Assembly (NCBI RefSeq): GCF_002090075.1
Contig: NZ_BBRI01000003.1
Location: 372,001 to 436,000, forward strand
Source: Demequina sp. NBRC 110052
Lineage (GTDB): Bacteria; Actinomycetota; Actinomycetes; Actinomycetales; Demequinaceae
DNA: 64,000 nucleotides
Direction: 5' to 3'
In this document: piece by piece, positions 1-8,819 of the stretch
Position numbering within the stretch: the stretch's first letter is position 1
How the letters are laid out: each line of letters begins with the position of its first letter
The notes under the pieces: generated by a model
Seen by the model: only the letters and a program-made list of their open reading frames with translations
Database searches by the model: none
What the model was told of the DNA's origin: nothing
Position numbers and translations under genes: made by a program

Positions 1-13
1 GGACGCACTGATG

Positions 14-58
14 CCGGGCGCGGGCCAACCGGAAGGAGAGTGCGCGGCCCGCGCCCGG
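14..58 (-). terminator. Hairpin terminator downstream of the OYE-type reductase
   Basis: A perfect 13-bp inverted repeat (positions 14-26 and 46-58, arm CCGGGCGCGGGCC) lies just past the stop codon of the minus-strand reductase gene. There is no clear T-run, as is common for GC-rich actinobacterial terminators. Confidence 0.6.
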
Positions 59-63
59 ACGTC

Positions 64-1983
64 TCAGAGCGCGAAGGCCGCCTCGAAGCCGGCGTTGATC
101 GCGTCGCCCACCTTGGCAGGCTGCACGCAGTCGCCGATGGCGATCGCGCCACGGTCGGCCAGCGCGTCCACGAGCGAGGTCGCGGGACGCACGCCGAACG
201 CGGAGACGACGGTGTCGGCGGCGATCTGCACGGGACCGTCAGGGCCGTCGACCTTCACGCCCGCCTCGTTGACCTCGACGACCCGATGTCCGGTGAGCAG
301 GGTGACGCCCTGCTCGGCGAGGTCGCGCAGCAGCGTGATGCGGTTGATCATCAGCAGGTCGGGGGCGATGCCGTCCGCCATCTCGACCACGGTGACGTCG
401 TGGCCCTTCTCCTGCATCTCGAGCGCGAAGTCGGCGCCTGACAGGCCGCCTCCGCACACGACGATCCGGTGGCCGAGCTCGGCGCCCAGGTGGGCGTCGA
501 TGACCTCGACGACGTTGTCGCCGTCGAGTCCAGGAATCGGGGGTGCCACGGGCGTGGTGCCCACCGCGAGGATGATCGCGTCGGCGTCCTCGAGCTCAGG
601 CGAGTCGGCGGCGATCTCCGTGCCGAGGTGCACCGTCACGGGCAGATCGGCCAGCTGCCGCTCCCACCAGAAGATCATGGAGCGCAGCTCCTTCTTGAAC
701 TCCGGCGTCGCGGCGGGCCACAGCACGCCGCCCAGCTGGTCGGCGCGGTCGTATACGTCGACGGTGTGGCCGCGCAGCGCGGCGACGCGGGCGGCCTCGA
801 GGCCGGCTGGGCCGGCGCCGACGACGACCACGCGCTGGGGCGAGTCGGTCGGCGTGATGATGCGCTCCCGCTCGAAGCCGACGGCGGGGTTGACCGCGCA
901 GCCGAGCGGCTGTCCGACGAACGCGTTGCCCACGCACAGCTGGTTGCAACGGATGCAGGGGCGGATGTCCTCGCGGCGCCCCTCGGCGAGCTTGAGCGCC
1001 CACTCGGGGTCGGCGATGAGCGCGCGACCGATGCCCGCGAAGTCCATCTCGCCGGTCGCGATGGCCTGCTCGGCGCGCTCGGCGGTGAGGTTGCCGCACC
1101 CGAGCACGGGGATCGACAGCGCCTCCTTGAACAGACGGACCGAGCCCATCATGCAGTTGTCGCCCAGGTAGTAGGGCGGGAAGACGTAGTCCATGGCCTC
1201 GTAGGAGCCCTCGTCGACCATGAGCAGGTCGAGTCCCGCCGCCTCGAGCTGCGTGGCGATCTCGAGCGACTCCTCGACGCCGCGGCCGCCCTCGAAGTGG
1301 TGATCCACCGAGAGGCGGAAGCTGACGGGCAGGCCCGGCGCGCCCTCCTTCACGGCCGCGATGACCTCGGCTGCGAAGCGGCAGCGGTTCTCGACGGAGC
1401 CGCCGTACTCGTCCGTGCGGCGGTTCCATACGGGCGACATGAACTGGTCGATGAGGTACCCGGTGTGGCCGTGGATGTCGATCGCGTCGATGCCGGCTTC
1501 GAGGCATCGCGCTGCGGCCTCCTTGAAGCGCTGGACGATGACCTTGATCTCCTCGGTCTCGAGGGGACGGCACTTCACGCTCGGGTCGAGCCAGTGGGAG
1601 TTGTCCGAGGCGGAGATGGGCAGTCGCTCGGGGTCGATGCTGTTGATGTTGCGTCCGAGGCCCGCGGTGAGCTGCACGGACACGGCGCCGCCGCGGGCGT
1701 GGAATGCCTCGGCGAGCTTCGTGAGGCCGGGCGTCGCGGCGTCGGTGTCGACGCGACCGAGGCCCTCGTTGATGACCTCGTAGTCGTCCGTGACGGCGTT
1801 GATGCCGGTGCACACGAGCCCGGCTCCAGCGGCGCGCTCGGCGTAGTACGCGATCTCGCGGTCGGTGAGGTGGCCGTCGTGGTCGCCCATCTCAGTGCCC
1901 ATCGGCACCATCACGACGCGATTTCGCAGCCGTAGGCTTCCGAGCGTCGTCGGCTCGAGGACGTGGGAGAAGGTGGTCGTCAT
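64..1983 (-). CDS. OYE-family NADH:flavin oxidoreductase / 2,4-dienoyl-CoA reductase-like protein
   Basis: This 639-aa protein has the architecture of 2,4-dienoyl-CoA reductase and trimethylamine dehydrogenase. An Old Yellow Enzyme FMN TIM barrel (about residues 1-340) is followed by a Cys cluster CxxCxxxCx11C near residue 342 (CIRCNQLC...GCAVNP) that would bind a 4Fe-4S centre. A Rossmann FAD/NAD(P) module starts at GAGPAG near residue 388. It should pass electrons from NAD(P)H via FAD and Fe-S to FMN to reduce an enoyl or enone substrate in the cytosol. The start at 1983 is chosen because AGGAGG sits 6-8 nt upstream; an earlier in-frame ATG at 2052 has no such site. The substrate cannot be read from the sequence. 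Confidence 0.88.
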   Translation of the reverse strand: MTTTFSHVLEPTTLGSLRLRNRVVMVPMGTEMGDHDGHLTDREIAYYAERAAGAGLVCTGINAVTDDYEVINEGLGRVDTDAATPGLTKLAEAFHARGGAVSVQLTAGLGRNINSIDPERLPISASDNSHWLDPSVKCRPLETEEIKVIVQRFKEAAARCLEAGIDAIDIHGHTGYLIDQFMSPVWNRRTDEYGGSVENRCRFAAEVIAAVKEGAPGLPVSFRLSVDHHFEGGRGVEESLEIATQLEAAGLDLLMVDEGSYEAMDYVFPPYYLGDNCMMGSVRLFKEALSIPVLGCGNLTAERAEQAIATGEMDFAGIGRALIADPEWALKLAEGRREDIRPCIRCNQLCVGNAFVGQPLGCAVNPAVGFERERIITPTDSPQRVVVVGAGPAGLEAARVAALRGHTVDVYDRADQLGGVLWPAATPEFKKELRSMIFWWERQLADLPVTVHLGTEIAADSPELEDADAIILAVGTTPVAPPIPGLDGDNVVEVIDAHLGAELGHRIVVCGGGLSGADFALEMQEKGHDVTVVEMADGIAPDLLMINRITLLRDLAEQGVTLLTGHRVVEVNEAGVKVDGPDGPVQIAADTVVSAFGVRPATSLVDALADRGAIAIGDCVQPAKVGDAINAGFEAAFAL

Positions 1984-2103
1984 GGTGTGCCTCCTGGGCG
2001 TGGTGCGGGGCCGTGCTCCTTCTCTTGAACATATGTCTATTTGCAGCGTCACTGATGGGACGACAGTCCCGACGCGCCCGCCCGACGCAGGCGTGCGGGG
2101 GCC

Positions 2104-3480
2104 TCAGAGCCTCCGGCCGCGCCGGATCTGCTCGCGCAGTGGGGGCACGCGCACACCCTCGGCCGCCATCGCGGCCCTCGTGAGCCTGCGATTGCGCACG
2201 ATGCCCACCACGCCGACCGTCCACGGCACCAGCAGCGCGGCGAAGGCGAGCCGATACTGGTCGAGCGTGTACACGGAGGCACCCGCTGGCGAGGCGAGCT
2301 GAAGCACGAGGCCCACAAGAAGCACCGAGACGATGGTCGCGATGAACCCGCCCATGTTGACGAAGCCCGTCGCAGTTCCCAGCCGCTCGCGCGGCGCGAA
2401 GGTGCGCGCATAGTCCATGCCGATGAGCGACACCGGGCCGCCCGCACCCACGACCGCCATGAACACCACGAGCTGCCACATCGGCCGCGGAGTCGAGGGG
2501 ACAAGGATCGCCGCCCACGCCACGAACGTCGCGGTCGCCGAACCGAGCACCATCCAGCTGCGCCGCAGCGGGTGGCGCGCGGTGAACGCGCCCGCGAGGG
2601 GACCCGCCGCCATCTTCGCAAGGGTGACGACAGTCAGCAGTACCGACGCCTGGGTGCGCGTGAGGCCCTGCGCCGTCACGAAGAACGGCACGCCCCACAG
2701 CAACGCGAGCGTATTCGCGGAGAACAGGCTCGTGAAATGCGTCCAGAACCCCAGGCGCGTCCCCGCCGGGCTCATCGCGAGCCGCACCTGCGACGCGAAG
2801 CGCTCTCGGGCGGGCCCGGCGACGGCCGCCTCGGAACCCGGACCCTCGGCGACCTCGAGCGTGCGTCCGGCCCCCGCGTCGGGCATCTCCCCCGGCACAG
2901 GGCGGGGATCTCGCACGCCGAACAGCGCGAGGCCCGCCACCGCGACGCCAGCGATCGCGAGCGCGAAGAACGTGTCGGTCCAGCCGCGCGCACTCAGCAT
3001 CCATGCGACGGGGATGGCCGTCGCCAGTTGACCCATCTGTCCCACGAAGCCCGTCACCTGCACCATGAACGGGGCCCGCGAGGGCGGGAACCAGTGCGCG
3101 ACGAGTCGGCAGGCGGCGATGAAGATCGGGGCATCGCCTGCGCCGAGCAGCACGCGCGCCGCGATCGCGGCGGGGAGGTCGTCAGCGACGGCGAGCAGCG
3201 CCTGACCGCCAGCCATGATGAGCGACCCGGCGACCACCATGACCTTGGGGCCGAACCTGTCGATCAGCGCGCCCGCCGGCAGCTGCAGCGCGGCGTAGGT
3301 GGCGATCTGGGCGACCGAGAGCATCGCAAGCCCGGTCGCTTGGACGTCGAAGCGCTCGAACGCCTCCACGCCCGCCACGCCCAGGGCGGTGCGATGCACC
3401 ACGGCGAGGAAGTACGCCGCGATCGCCGTGGCCATGACGAACCAGGCGGCGCGCGGAGTGCGCACGATGGCGTCGGTCAT
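2104..3480 (-). CDS. MFS transporter (12-TM type)
   Basis: This 458-aa hydrophobic protein has the two-bundle pattern of a major facilitator: about six membrane segments, a charged central loop (about residues 190-230), then six more. The loop after TM2 carries a motif-A-like stretch (GALIDRFGPKVM), and TM1 contains an HRTALGV stretch seen in nitrate/sugar-phosphate-like MFS subgroups. It is encoded 120 bp upstream of the OYE-type reductase on the same strand, so import or export of that enzyme's substrate is possible but unproven. The ATG at 3480 is preferred over 3495 because GAGGA lies 8 nt upstream. Confidence 0.82.
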   Translation of the reverse strand: MTDAIVRTPRAAWFVMATAIAAYFLAVVHRTALGVAGVEAFERFDVQATGLAMLSVAQIATYAALQLPAGALIDRFGPKVMVVAGSLIMAGGQALLAVADDLPAAIAARVLLGAGDAPIFIAACRLVAHWFPPSRAPFMVQVTGFVGQMGQLATAIPVAWMLSARGWTDTFFALAIAGVAVAGLALFGVRDPRPVPGEMPDAGAGRTLEVAEGPGSEAAVAGPARERFASQVRLAMSPAGTRLGFWTHFTSLFSANTLALLWGVPFFVTAQGLTRTQASVLLTVVTLAKMAAGPLAGAFTARHPLRRSWMVLGSATATFVAWAAILVPSTPRPMWQLVVFMAVVGAGGPVSLIGMDYARTFAPRERLGTATGFVNMGGFIATIVSVLLVGLVLQLASPAGASVYTLDQYRLAFAALLVPWTVGVVGIVRNRRLTRAAMAAEGVRVPPLREQIRRGRRL

Positions 3481-3602
3481 GGGCGGTCCTCGCATCGCGG
3501 GAGGGAAGGTCCGGGGCTACCTGACGGGCGCCCTCACTGTAACCGAGCCCCGCGCCGCCGACACCCACCCAGGAGTCCCGATTCGGCGACCCCCCGACAT
3601 GC

Positions 3603-3633
3603 GGCGGCGCCCCCCGGAGAGCATCCGAGGGGC
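3603..3633 (-). terminator. Hairpin terminator after the DHA2 exporter gene
   Basis: The arms GGCGCCCC (3603-3610) and GGGGCGCC (3626-3633) form an 8-bp stem about 60 bp past the stop of the minus-strand exporter. Confidence 0.45.
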
Positions 3634-3694
3634 GCCGGGCCGGCTCAGCGGGGTCGCATCTCTGCGAGCCCGGGTCCGGCGGGGACGGCGAGGG

Positions 3695-5224
3695 TCAGGG
3701 GCGCCTCTCGGCGGGCCCTTCCTCGTGAGCGAGCGCGGCGACTGCGGCGGGCTCCGCCGCAGCGTCGGGCACGGGGGCGACCGCAGCGTCGGGCATGTGC
3801 CGCGCAGCCGGGCCGACGTTGATGAGAGTGGCGGCCACGACCAGGCCGAGCAGCACAGCGCCGACCGAGATCCACATGGCCGTCGTGAAGCCGTAGACCG
3901 CGGCCTCGGCGCCTGCCGCGTCGGTCAGCGCGCCGTGGGAGGCGATCCAGCTGGACGTCGCGGAGGCCGCCACCGTGTTCAGCAACGCAATGCCGATGGA
4001 CCCTCCCACCTGCTGGGTGGTGTTCAGGGTCGCCGACACGACTCCCGCGTCGGTGCCCCGCACGCCGCCCGTCGCGGTCGCCATGGACGGCATGAAGGTC
4101 ATGCCCATACCCAGTCCCAGGAACAGCAGGCCAGGCAGCACGTGCACGGCGTAAGACGAGCCGACGTCGATCTGCGTGAGGAACGCGAGCGCCGCGGCCG
4201 CGATCGCGAGTCCGGGCACCATGAGCCGGCGCGGCCCCACGCGCGGCAGCAGTCGCGCCGAGATGCCGACCGAGCCGGTCATCATCCCGACCACCATCGG
4301 CAGGAACGCGAAGCCGGTCTCGAGCGGGGAGAAGCCCTGGATGCCCTGCATGTAGTACGTGAGGAACAGGAACACCCCGAACATGCCGACCTGCGTGAGC
4401 CCCACCGTCACCAGGGCGCCGACCCGATTCCGATCGCGGAGCAGGTGAAGCGGGAGCAGGGCGTGAGGCGTCCTGCGCTCGACGAGCACGAAGACGGCCA
4501 GCAGCAGCGCGCCGACGGCGAGCGAGCCGAGCACGATCGCGGAACTCCATCCGTCGCTCTCGGCCTCGCTGAGGCCGTACACGAGGGCGAGCAGACCCCC
4601 CGTGGCCAGCAGCGCGCCGGGGATGTCGAGCCGCGCGTGCACGCCGTTGCGGCCAGGGTCGCGCAGGAACATCACGGCGCCGATCACGGCCACGGCCGCG
4701 ATGGGGACGTTGACCATGAGCGTCCAGCGCCAGTCGAGGTACTGGGTGAGGGTACCGCCGAGGATCAGGCCCAGCGCGGCGCCACCACCCGCGATCGCGC
4801 CGTAGACGCCGAGCGCCCTGGCGCGCTCGCGCGGCTCGGTGAACGTGACATTGAGCATCGACAGCGCGGCAGGGGCGAGCAGCGCGGCGAACACTCCCTG
4901 GAGGGCGCGCGCAATTAACAGCATCGTGAGGCTCTGGGCGACGCCGCCGAACGCGGAGGCGGCGGCGAAGCCGATGAGCCCGACGATGAGCGTGTTCCTG
5001 CGCCCGAACACGTCGCCGAGCCGCCCACCGAGCAGCAGCAAGCCGCCGAAGGCGAGGGTGTAGGCGGTGATGACCCACTGGCGGTCGGCGTCGGAGATGC
5101 CGAGGTCCGCCTGCGCGGTGGGGAGCGCGATGTTGACGATGGTCATGTCGAGCACGACCATGAGCTGCGCCAGCCCGATCGCGGCGAGACCCCACCAGCG
5201 GCGGGGATCGGGGGTGGTGTCCAT
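3695..5224 (-). CDS. DHA2/EmrB-QacA family 14-TM drug:H+ antiporter
   Basis: This 509-aa membrane protein resembles the 14-segment DHA2 multidrug exporters. TM1 holds the family motif LDMTIVNIALP with the membrane-embedded Asp. The loop after TM2 has GGRLGDVFGRR (motif A), and TM5 carries a Gly-rich antiporter motif C (GGGAALGLILGG). The C-terminus is acidic and Ala-rich. It probably expels a hydrophobic or cationic compound using proton motive force. A TetR regulator is transcribed divergently, and paired operator halves lie over the promoter, so ligand-induced derepression is the likely control. The start at 5224 has GAGAGGT upstream; the upstream in-frame extension to 5323 is Pro/Asp/Arg-rich and unlikely. 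Confidence 0.87.
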   Translation of the reverse strand: MDTTPDPRRWWGLAAIGLAQLMVVLDMTIVNIALPTAQADLGISDADRQWVITAYTLAFGGLLLLGGRLGDVFGRRNTLIVGLIGFAAASAFGGVAQSLTMLLIARALQGVFAALLAPAALSMLNVTFTEPRERARALGVYGAIAGGGAALGLILGGTLTQYLDWRWTLMVNVPIAAVAVIGAVMFLRDPGRNGVHARLDIPGALLATGGLLALVYGLSEAESDGWSSAIVLGSLAVGALLLAVFVLVERRTPHALLPLHLLRDRNRVGALVTVGLTQVGMFGVFLFLTYYMQGIQGFSPLETGFAFLPMVVGMMTGSVGISARLLPRVGPRRLMVPGLAIAAAALAFLTQIDVGSSYAVHVLPGLLFLGLGMGMTFMPSMATATGGVRGTDAGVVSATLNTTQQVGGSIGIALLNTVAASATSSWIASHGALTDAAGAEAAVYGFTTAMWISVGAVLLGLVVAATLINVGPAARHMPDAAVAPVPDAAAEPAAVAALAHEEGPAERRP

Positions 5225-5382
5225 GGGGGACCTCTCGTGTGAGGGCGCTCGAGGTCGCGTCGCTTGCTCGAGGGCGTCGTCGTCCGGGTGGCCCAGTGCG
5301 GGCCGGTCGCCGGGCACTCGCATGCCCGACGCTGGGGACGGCCGGTGGATCGGCGAGGCGTCGGCCTCGGGGAACTTCCTAG

Positions 5383-5432
5383 CCGTCCGGTAAGTTCACT
5401 CGGTGATACTATGCACGTAACTAACCGGTCGT
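5383..5432. promoter_or_regulatory. Paired TetR-type operator over the divergent promoter
   Basis: Two 14-bp arms face each other: CCGTCCGGTAAGTT (5383-5396) and AACTAACCGGTCGT (5419-5432), matching at 11 of 14 positions as an inverted repeat around a 22-bp spacer. For the exporter (minus strand) a promoter reads TTGACG (complement of 5430-5435), an 18-nt spacer and TAGTAT (complement of 5406-5411), so the right arm covers the -35 region. This fits binding by the adjacent TetR protein, repressing the exporter and perhaps itself. Confidence 0.6.
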
Positions 5433-5475
5433 CAAGTCAATTCCCAAGAACTGGGACGACCCGGGAAAGGAAGCA

Positions 5476-6039
5476 ATGGCCGAGACCGACACCCGCCGAC
5501 GCGGCGACACCCGCGCGCGCATCCAGAGCATCGCGCTCGAGCGGTTCACGGACAACGGCTACGACCAGACGTCGCTGCGCGAGATCGCCGAAGACCTGGG
5601 CGTCACCAAGGCGGCGCTCTACTACCACTTCAAGTCCAAGGAGGAGATCCTCGACTCCCTCCTGGGCCAGGCCTCGACCGAGCTCGAAGCCCTCGTGACC
5701 TGGATGGCCTCCGAACCCTCCACCCGCGAGCGTCGGCTTGAGATGCTCCGCAGACTCGGCATGATCGCGCGCGGCGTCCCCGGCGACGTCATCCGATGCG
5801 TGCAGCAGAACGAGGTCGCGCTGCAGAACCTCGGCGCCACGACTCAGCTCGTGCACGGACTCAAGGCCCGCCTGAGCGCCGCCGCGCAGCCCGACGACGC
5901 GGGCGTCGAGGACCGCCTCCGCGTGCGCCTGGCGATCATGGCTGTGCTCGTCGCGAACAAGACCGGTGCAGACCTGGGCGGCACTGCAGACGAGCGCGCA
6001 CAGGCCGCGCAATCCGTCGCCGCAGACCTCATGCCCTGA
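5476..6039 (+). CDS. TetR/AcrR family transcriptional regulator
   Basis: This 187-aa protein has a TetR N-terminal DNA-binding domain: a first helix with RIQSIALERF, then a helix-turn-helix at about residues 30-50 (TSLREIAEDLGVTKAALYYHF) and the typical FKSKEEIL entry to the ligand domain. The C-terminal part is a variable all-helical effector pocket. It is divergent from the DHA2 exporter with 251 bp between starts, so it is probably the local repressor that senses an exported compound. GGAAAGGAAG precedes the ATG. Confidence 0.88.
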   Translation: MAETDTRRRGDTRARIQSIALERFTDNGYDQTSLREIAEDLGVTKAALYYHFKSKEEILDSLLGQASTELEALVTWMASEPSTRERRLEMLRRLGMIARGVPGDVIRCVQQNEVALQNLGATTQLVHGLKARLSAAAQPDDAGVEDRLRVRLAIMAVLVANKTGADLGGTADERAQAAQSVAADLMP

Positions 6040-6063
6040 CGGACTGCCACGGGCCGTAAGAAG

Positions 6064-6136
6064 TGCGCCTGGACAGATTCGAACTGTCGACACCCGCTTT
6101 AGGAGAGCGGTGCTCTATCCCCTGAGCTACAGGCGC
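6064..6136 (-). tRNA. tRNA-Arg (anticodon CCT)
   Basis: Read on the minus strand, acceptor arms GCGCCTG and CAGGCGC pair over 7 bp with discriminator A. The D arm is GCTC...GAGC, the anticodon stem CCGCT/AGCGG encloses loop CTCCTAA (anticodon CCT), and the T arm has GTTCGAATC. The CCA is not encoded. It decodes AGG. Confidence 0.95.
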
Positions 6137-6181
6137 GGGGCGATACCAGGGTACCGAACGCGTCCGCGCTCCTCGCACCCG

Positions 6182-7168
6182 TCACCAGCGCGAGTGGACG
6201 TGCTCCCTGATCTCGCTGTTGTAGATCCCCGCCAGCGACGCCATGGTCGCATCGTCGATCTGGGGCAGCTCGCCCACCGCGGAGTTGCCACGCGCCTGCT
6301 CGGGCGTGCGCGCCCCGGGAATGACCGTGGTGGCGCCGATCTGCGTGACCCAGCGCAATGCGAGCTGCGCCGTGGTCCACCCGGGAGGCGTGAGCGCAGC
6401 GACATCCTGGGCGGCGCGCACGCCCACCTCGAAGGGCACGCCTGAGAACGTCTCGCCGACGTCGAACGCCGACCCGTCGCGGTTGTACGTGCGGTGGTCG
6501 TTCGCCGCGAAGGTCGTGTGCTCGTCGTACTTCCCACTGAGCAGGCCCGAGGCGAGCGGCACGCGCGCGATGATCGCGACGCCGCGCTCGTGCGCCTCGC
6601 GCAGCAGGTGCTCCGTGGGCTTGCGGCGGAACACGTTGAGGATCACCTGAATCGAGGCGAGATCGTCCTCGCCGAGCACGTGCAGTCCGTCCTCGACCAG
6701 CTCGATCGAGACGCCGAAGTGCTTGATGCGACCCTCGTCGACGAGCACGCGCAGGTTCTCGAAGGTCCGCGGGTCGTGCATGACCTCCGACGGCGGGCAG
6801 TGCAGCTGGACCAGGTCGAGCGTCTCGACGCCCAAGTTCTCGCGCGACCTGTCGGTCCACGCGCGGAAGTTGTCGAGCGTGTAGCCCTCAGCGACGTGCG
6901 GGTCCAGACGCCGGCCCATCTTCGTGGCCACGAAGATCTCCGAGGCGTTGTCGCGATCGCGCAGGAAGCGCCCGATCGCGCGCTCCGAGAGGCCGTCGCC
7001 GTAGACATCGGCCGTGTCGAAGAAGGTGGTGCCCGCATCGGCCGCGGCATGCAGGATCTCCTGCGACCGATCGTCGTCCGTGTCACCCCAGTCGCCGCCC
7101 AGCTGCCAGCATCCGAGGCCGATCTCAGACACCGCCACGCCGAGCCTGTTCGCCATCTCGTATCTCAT
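6182..7168 (-). CDS. Aldo/keto reductase
   Basis: This 328-aa protein is a (beta/alpha)8 NADPH-dependent aldo/keto reductase of the bacterial YajO/YghZ-like branch. The tetrad is visible: Asp and Tyr in DTADVYG, Lys in VATKMG and His in VQLHCPP. A C-terminal NADP-binding stretch (TTVIPGARTPEQ) is present. It reduces a carbonyl substrate that cannot be named from sequence. The start MRYEMANRLG matches the usual family N-terminus, and GGTGGGA lies upstream. It is monocistronic, between tRNA-Arg and the NlpC/P60 gene. Confidence 0.88.
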   Translation of the reverse strand: MRYEMANRLGVAVSEIGLGCWQLGGDWGDTDDDRSQEILHAAADAGTTFFDTADVYGDGLSERAIGRFLRDRDNASEIFVATKMGRRLDPHVAEGYTLDNFRAWTDRSRENLGVETLDLVQLHCPPSEVMHDPRTFENLRVLVDEGRIKHFGVSIELVEDGLHVLGEDDLASIQVILNVFRRKPTEHLLREAHERGVAIIARVPLASGLLSGKYDEHTTFAANDHRTYNRDGSAFDVGETFSGVPFEVGVRAAQDVAALTPPGWTTAQLALRWVTQIGATTVIPGARTPEQARGNSAVGELPQIDDATMASLAGIYNSEIREHVHSRW

Positions 7169-7232
7169 GTTCCCACCGTAGCGAATGACTCCGACAAGCC
7201 CCGGTGACAGGCTCGCCTAGGCGCAGGAACGA

Positions 7233-7267
7233 CGAAGGCCGCCCCCCGGCGAGGGAGGCGGCCTTCG
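7233..7267 (-). terminator. Hairpin terminator of the NlpC/P60 gene
   Basis: CGAAGGCCGCC (7233-7243) and GGCGGCCTTCG (7257-7267) form a perfect 11-bp stem just after the minus-strand stop codon at 7280. The CGAAGGCC arm recurs in the groEL terminator. Confidence 0.7.
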
Positions 7268-7279
7268 GAACGGATGCGA

Positions 7280-7960
7280 TCAGCCCGTGACGCGCACGAA
7301 GATCGGGTTGCTCTGCCAGATGGACCGGAACTGCACGGTCTTGCCAGGGCGCGGAGCGTCGATCTGGAGGTTCGGGCCAGCGTAGATGCCGACGTGGCCG
7401 GGGCTGACGATGATGTCGCCCGGCTGCGGGTCGGAGACGCGCACGCCCACGCTGTAGTACGCACCGGAACTGCGCGGCAGGGAGATGCCGAGCTGGCCGT
7501 ACACGTAGGACGTGAAACCCGAGCAGTCGAAGCCCGTCTCGGGCGAGGATCCTCCGGAGACGTAGGGCGTGCCCACGTACTTCGCCGCTTCAGCGATGAC
7601 GGCGGATCCGGAGATCGCGGCCACCACGGCGCTGGAGTTCGACACCGGGGAGGCGCCGCCCGAACTCGACGAGGAGGTCGAGCGCCTCGTCGTGGTCGCA
7701 ACCGGCTCGGGGTCGGCCTTGACATCCACTTCGGCGCTGTCGAACAGCGTGTCGGCGTCGCCCGAGGCGACGACCACGTTGGAGGAGTCAGCGATGCCCT
7801 CGGCGAGATTCGCCTGAAGCTCCGCGACGACCGCCGCGTCGGGGGTGACGGGGGCCTCCTCGGACGGAGTCGCCAGCGCGACGGCGGCGACCCCGGTCAG
7901 TGGCGCGATGACGAGCGCCCCGCCGGCCGAAACCGCGATGGCGCGCGTCCGAGCGCGCAT
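7280..7960 (-). CDS. Secreted NlpC/P60 peptidoglycan endopeptidase
   Basis: This 226-aa protein has an N-terminal hydrophobic signal (about residues 7-30, ending ALA), an Ala-rich region, the motif VDVKAD (78-83), a Ser-rich linker (95-110) and a C-terminal NlpC/P60 domain. Cys146 in DCSGF and His189 in GHVGIY are the catalytic pair. The third position is Asp201 in IDAPRPG, where His is more usual, although polar residues are tolerated in the family. It should cut stem peptides in the cell wall during division or remodelling. The start at 7960 has GAGG about 9 nt upstream. The 120-nt leader holds a hairpin (CGCTCGG...CCGAGCG) but no riboswitch I can recognise. Confidence 0.85.
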   Translation of the reverse strand: MRARTRAIAVSAGGALVIAPLTGVAAVALATPSEEAPVTPDAAVVAELQANLAEGIADSSNVVVASGDADTLFDSAEVDVKADPEPVATTTRRSTSSSSSGGASPVSNSSAVVAAISGSAVIAEAAKYVGTPYVSGGSSPETGFDCSGFTSYVYGQLGISLPRSSGAYYSVGVRVSDPQPGDIIVSPGHVGIYAGPNLQIDAPRPGKTVQFRSIWQSNPIFVRVTG

Positions 7961-8081
7961 GTATCCGTACCTCAAATTCTCAATTCCTTCCGCGCCCCGT
8001 GGCGCGTCGGCGATGTTGCCCCAACGCTCGGTGCCTGCCGAGCGTTCCATCTTTCAGGGGGCGTACAACGTCTTCTCACTG

Positions 8082-8819
8082 TCATTGAACTGAGTCCACT
8101 GTAACCGCGGAATCGGGATCTGGCACATCGGCGAGCACGAACACGTGACGTGCGCTCGCCCTCTCGAGCACCGCCGAGCCCTGCGCCGTCTGCACCTCGA
8201 CATCCTCACCGCTCCTGCCGATCTGAACCGAAGCGCCTGCTACCAAACCGATCGCGACCGCATCGTCAAGGAATCCAGGGTGCGCCTGCGGGTTCTCGCC
8301 GATGCGCACGACTATGGCGCGAGTCACATTCTCCGCAACGGCGTGCGTGAGAGGCATCTCGGCGGGTCGCGACGTGTCAACGGCGCCTCCCTTCCCCTCG
8401 AGACCCAGCTCGGCCAGACCAGGGATCGGGTTCCCGTACGGCGACACCGCGGGACCCTCGAGCATCGATACGAGCCGTCGCTCCACCCGGTCGCTCATCA
8501 CGTGCTCCCAGCGGCAGGCCTCCTCGTGCACGTGCGCGAGGTCCAAGCCGATGACGTCGGTGAGCAGCCGCTCGGCGAGCCGATGCTTCCGCATCACGCG
8601 CGTCGCGATGGCCTCGCCCTCAGGCGTGAGCTCGAGCGTGCGATCCGGGGCGACGATCACGAGCCCGTCGCGCTCCATCCGCGCCACCGTCTGCGAGACG
8701 GTCGGCCCCGAGTGGCCCAGCTGCTCCGCGATCCTCGCGCGCATCGGCACCACGCCGTCCTCGATCAGTTCATAGATCGTGCGGAGATACATCTCCGTGG
8801 TGTCGATGAGGTCACTCAC
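8082..8819 (-). CDS. dtxR: Iron-dependent transcriptional repressor, DtxR/IdeR type
   Basis: This 245-aa protein aligns without gaps to the start of DtxR. The primary metal site is Met10, Cys102, Glu105 and His106 (EACRWEHVMS), and the ancillary site is His79, Glu83 and His98. The N-terminal winged helix spans about residues 1-70. A dimerisation domain follows, then a C-terminal SH3-like/FeoA domain from about residue 150. Having Cys at 102 (as in DtxR/IdeR) and not the MntR-type site argues for Fe(II) sensing. The start is a GTG whose bases overlap the ugd stop codon (GTGA), so translation is probably coupled to ugd. Confidence 0.92.
   Translation of the reverse strand: MSDLIDTTEMYLRTIYELIEDGVVPMRARIAEQLGHSGPTVSQTVARMERDGLVIVAPDRTLELTPEGEAIATRVMRKHRLAERLLTDVIGLDLAHVHEEACRWEHVMSDRVERRLVSMLEGPAVSPYGNPIPGLAELGLEGKGGAVDTSRPAEMPLTHAVAENVTRAIVVRIGENPQAHPGFLDDAVAIGLVAGASVQIGRSGEDVEVQTAQGSAVLERASARHVFVLADVPDPDSAVTVDSVQ

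Noticed and set aside
7961..8081. Possible ydaO/c-di-AMP riboswitch upstream of the NlpC/P60 gene
   Set aside because: Such riboswitches often precede wall hydrolases, but the leader is only about 120 nt and lacks the conserved pseudoknot motifs I would expect. Only a simple hairpin is seen.
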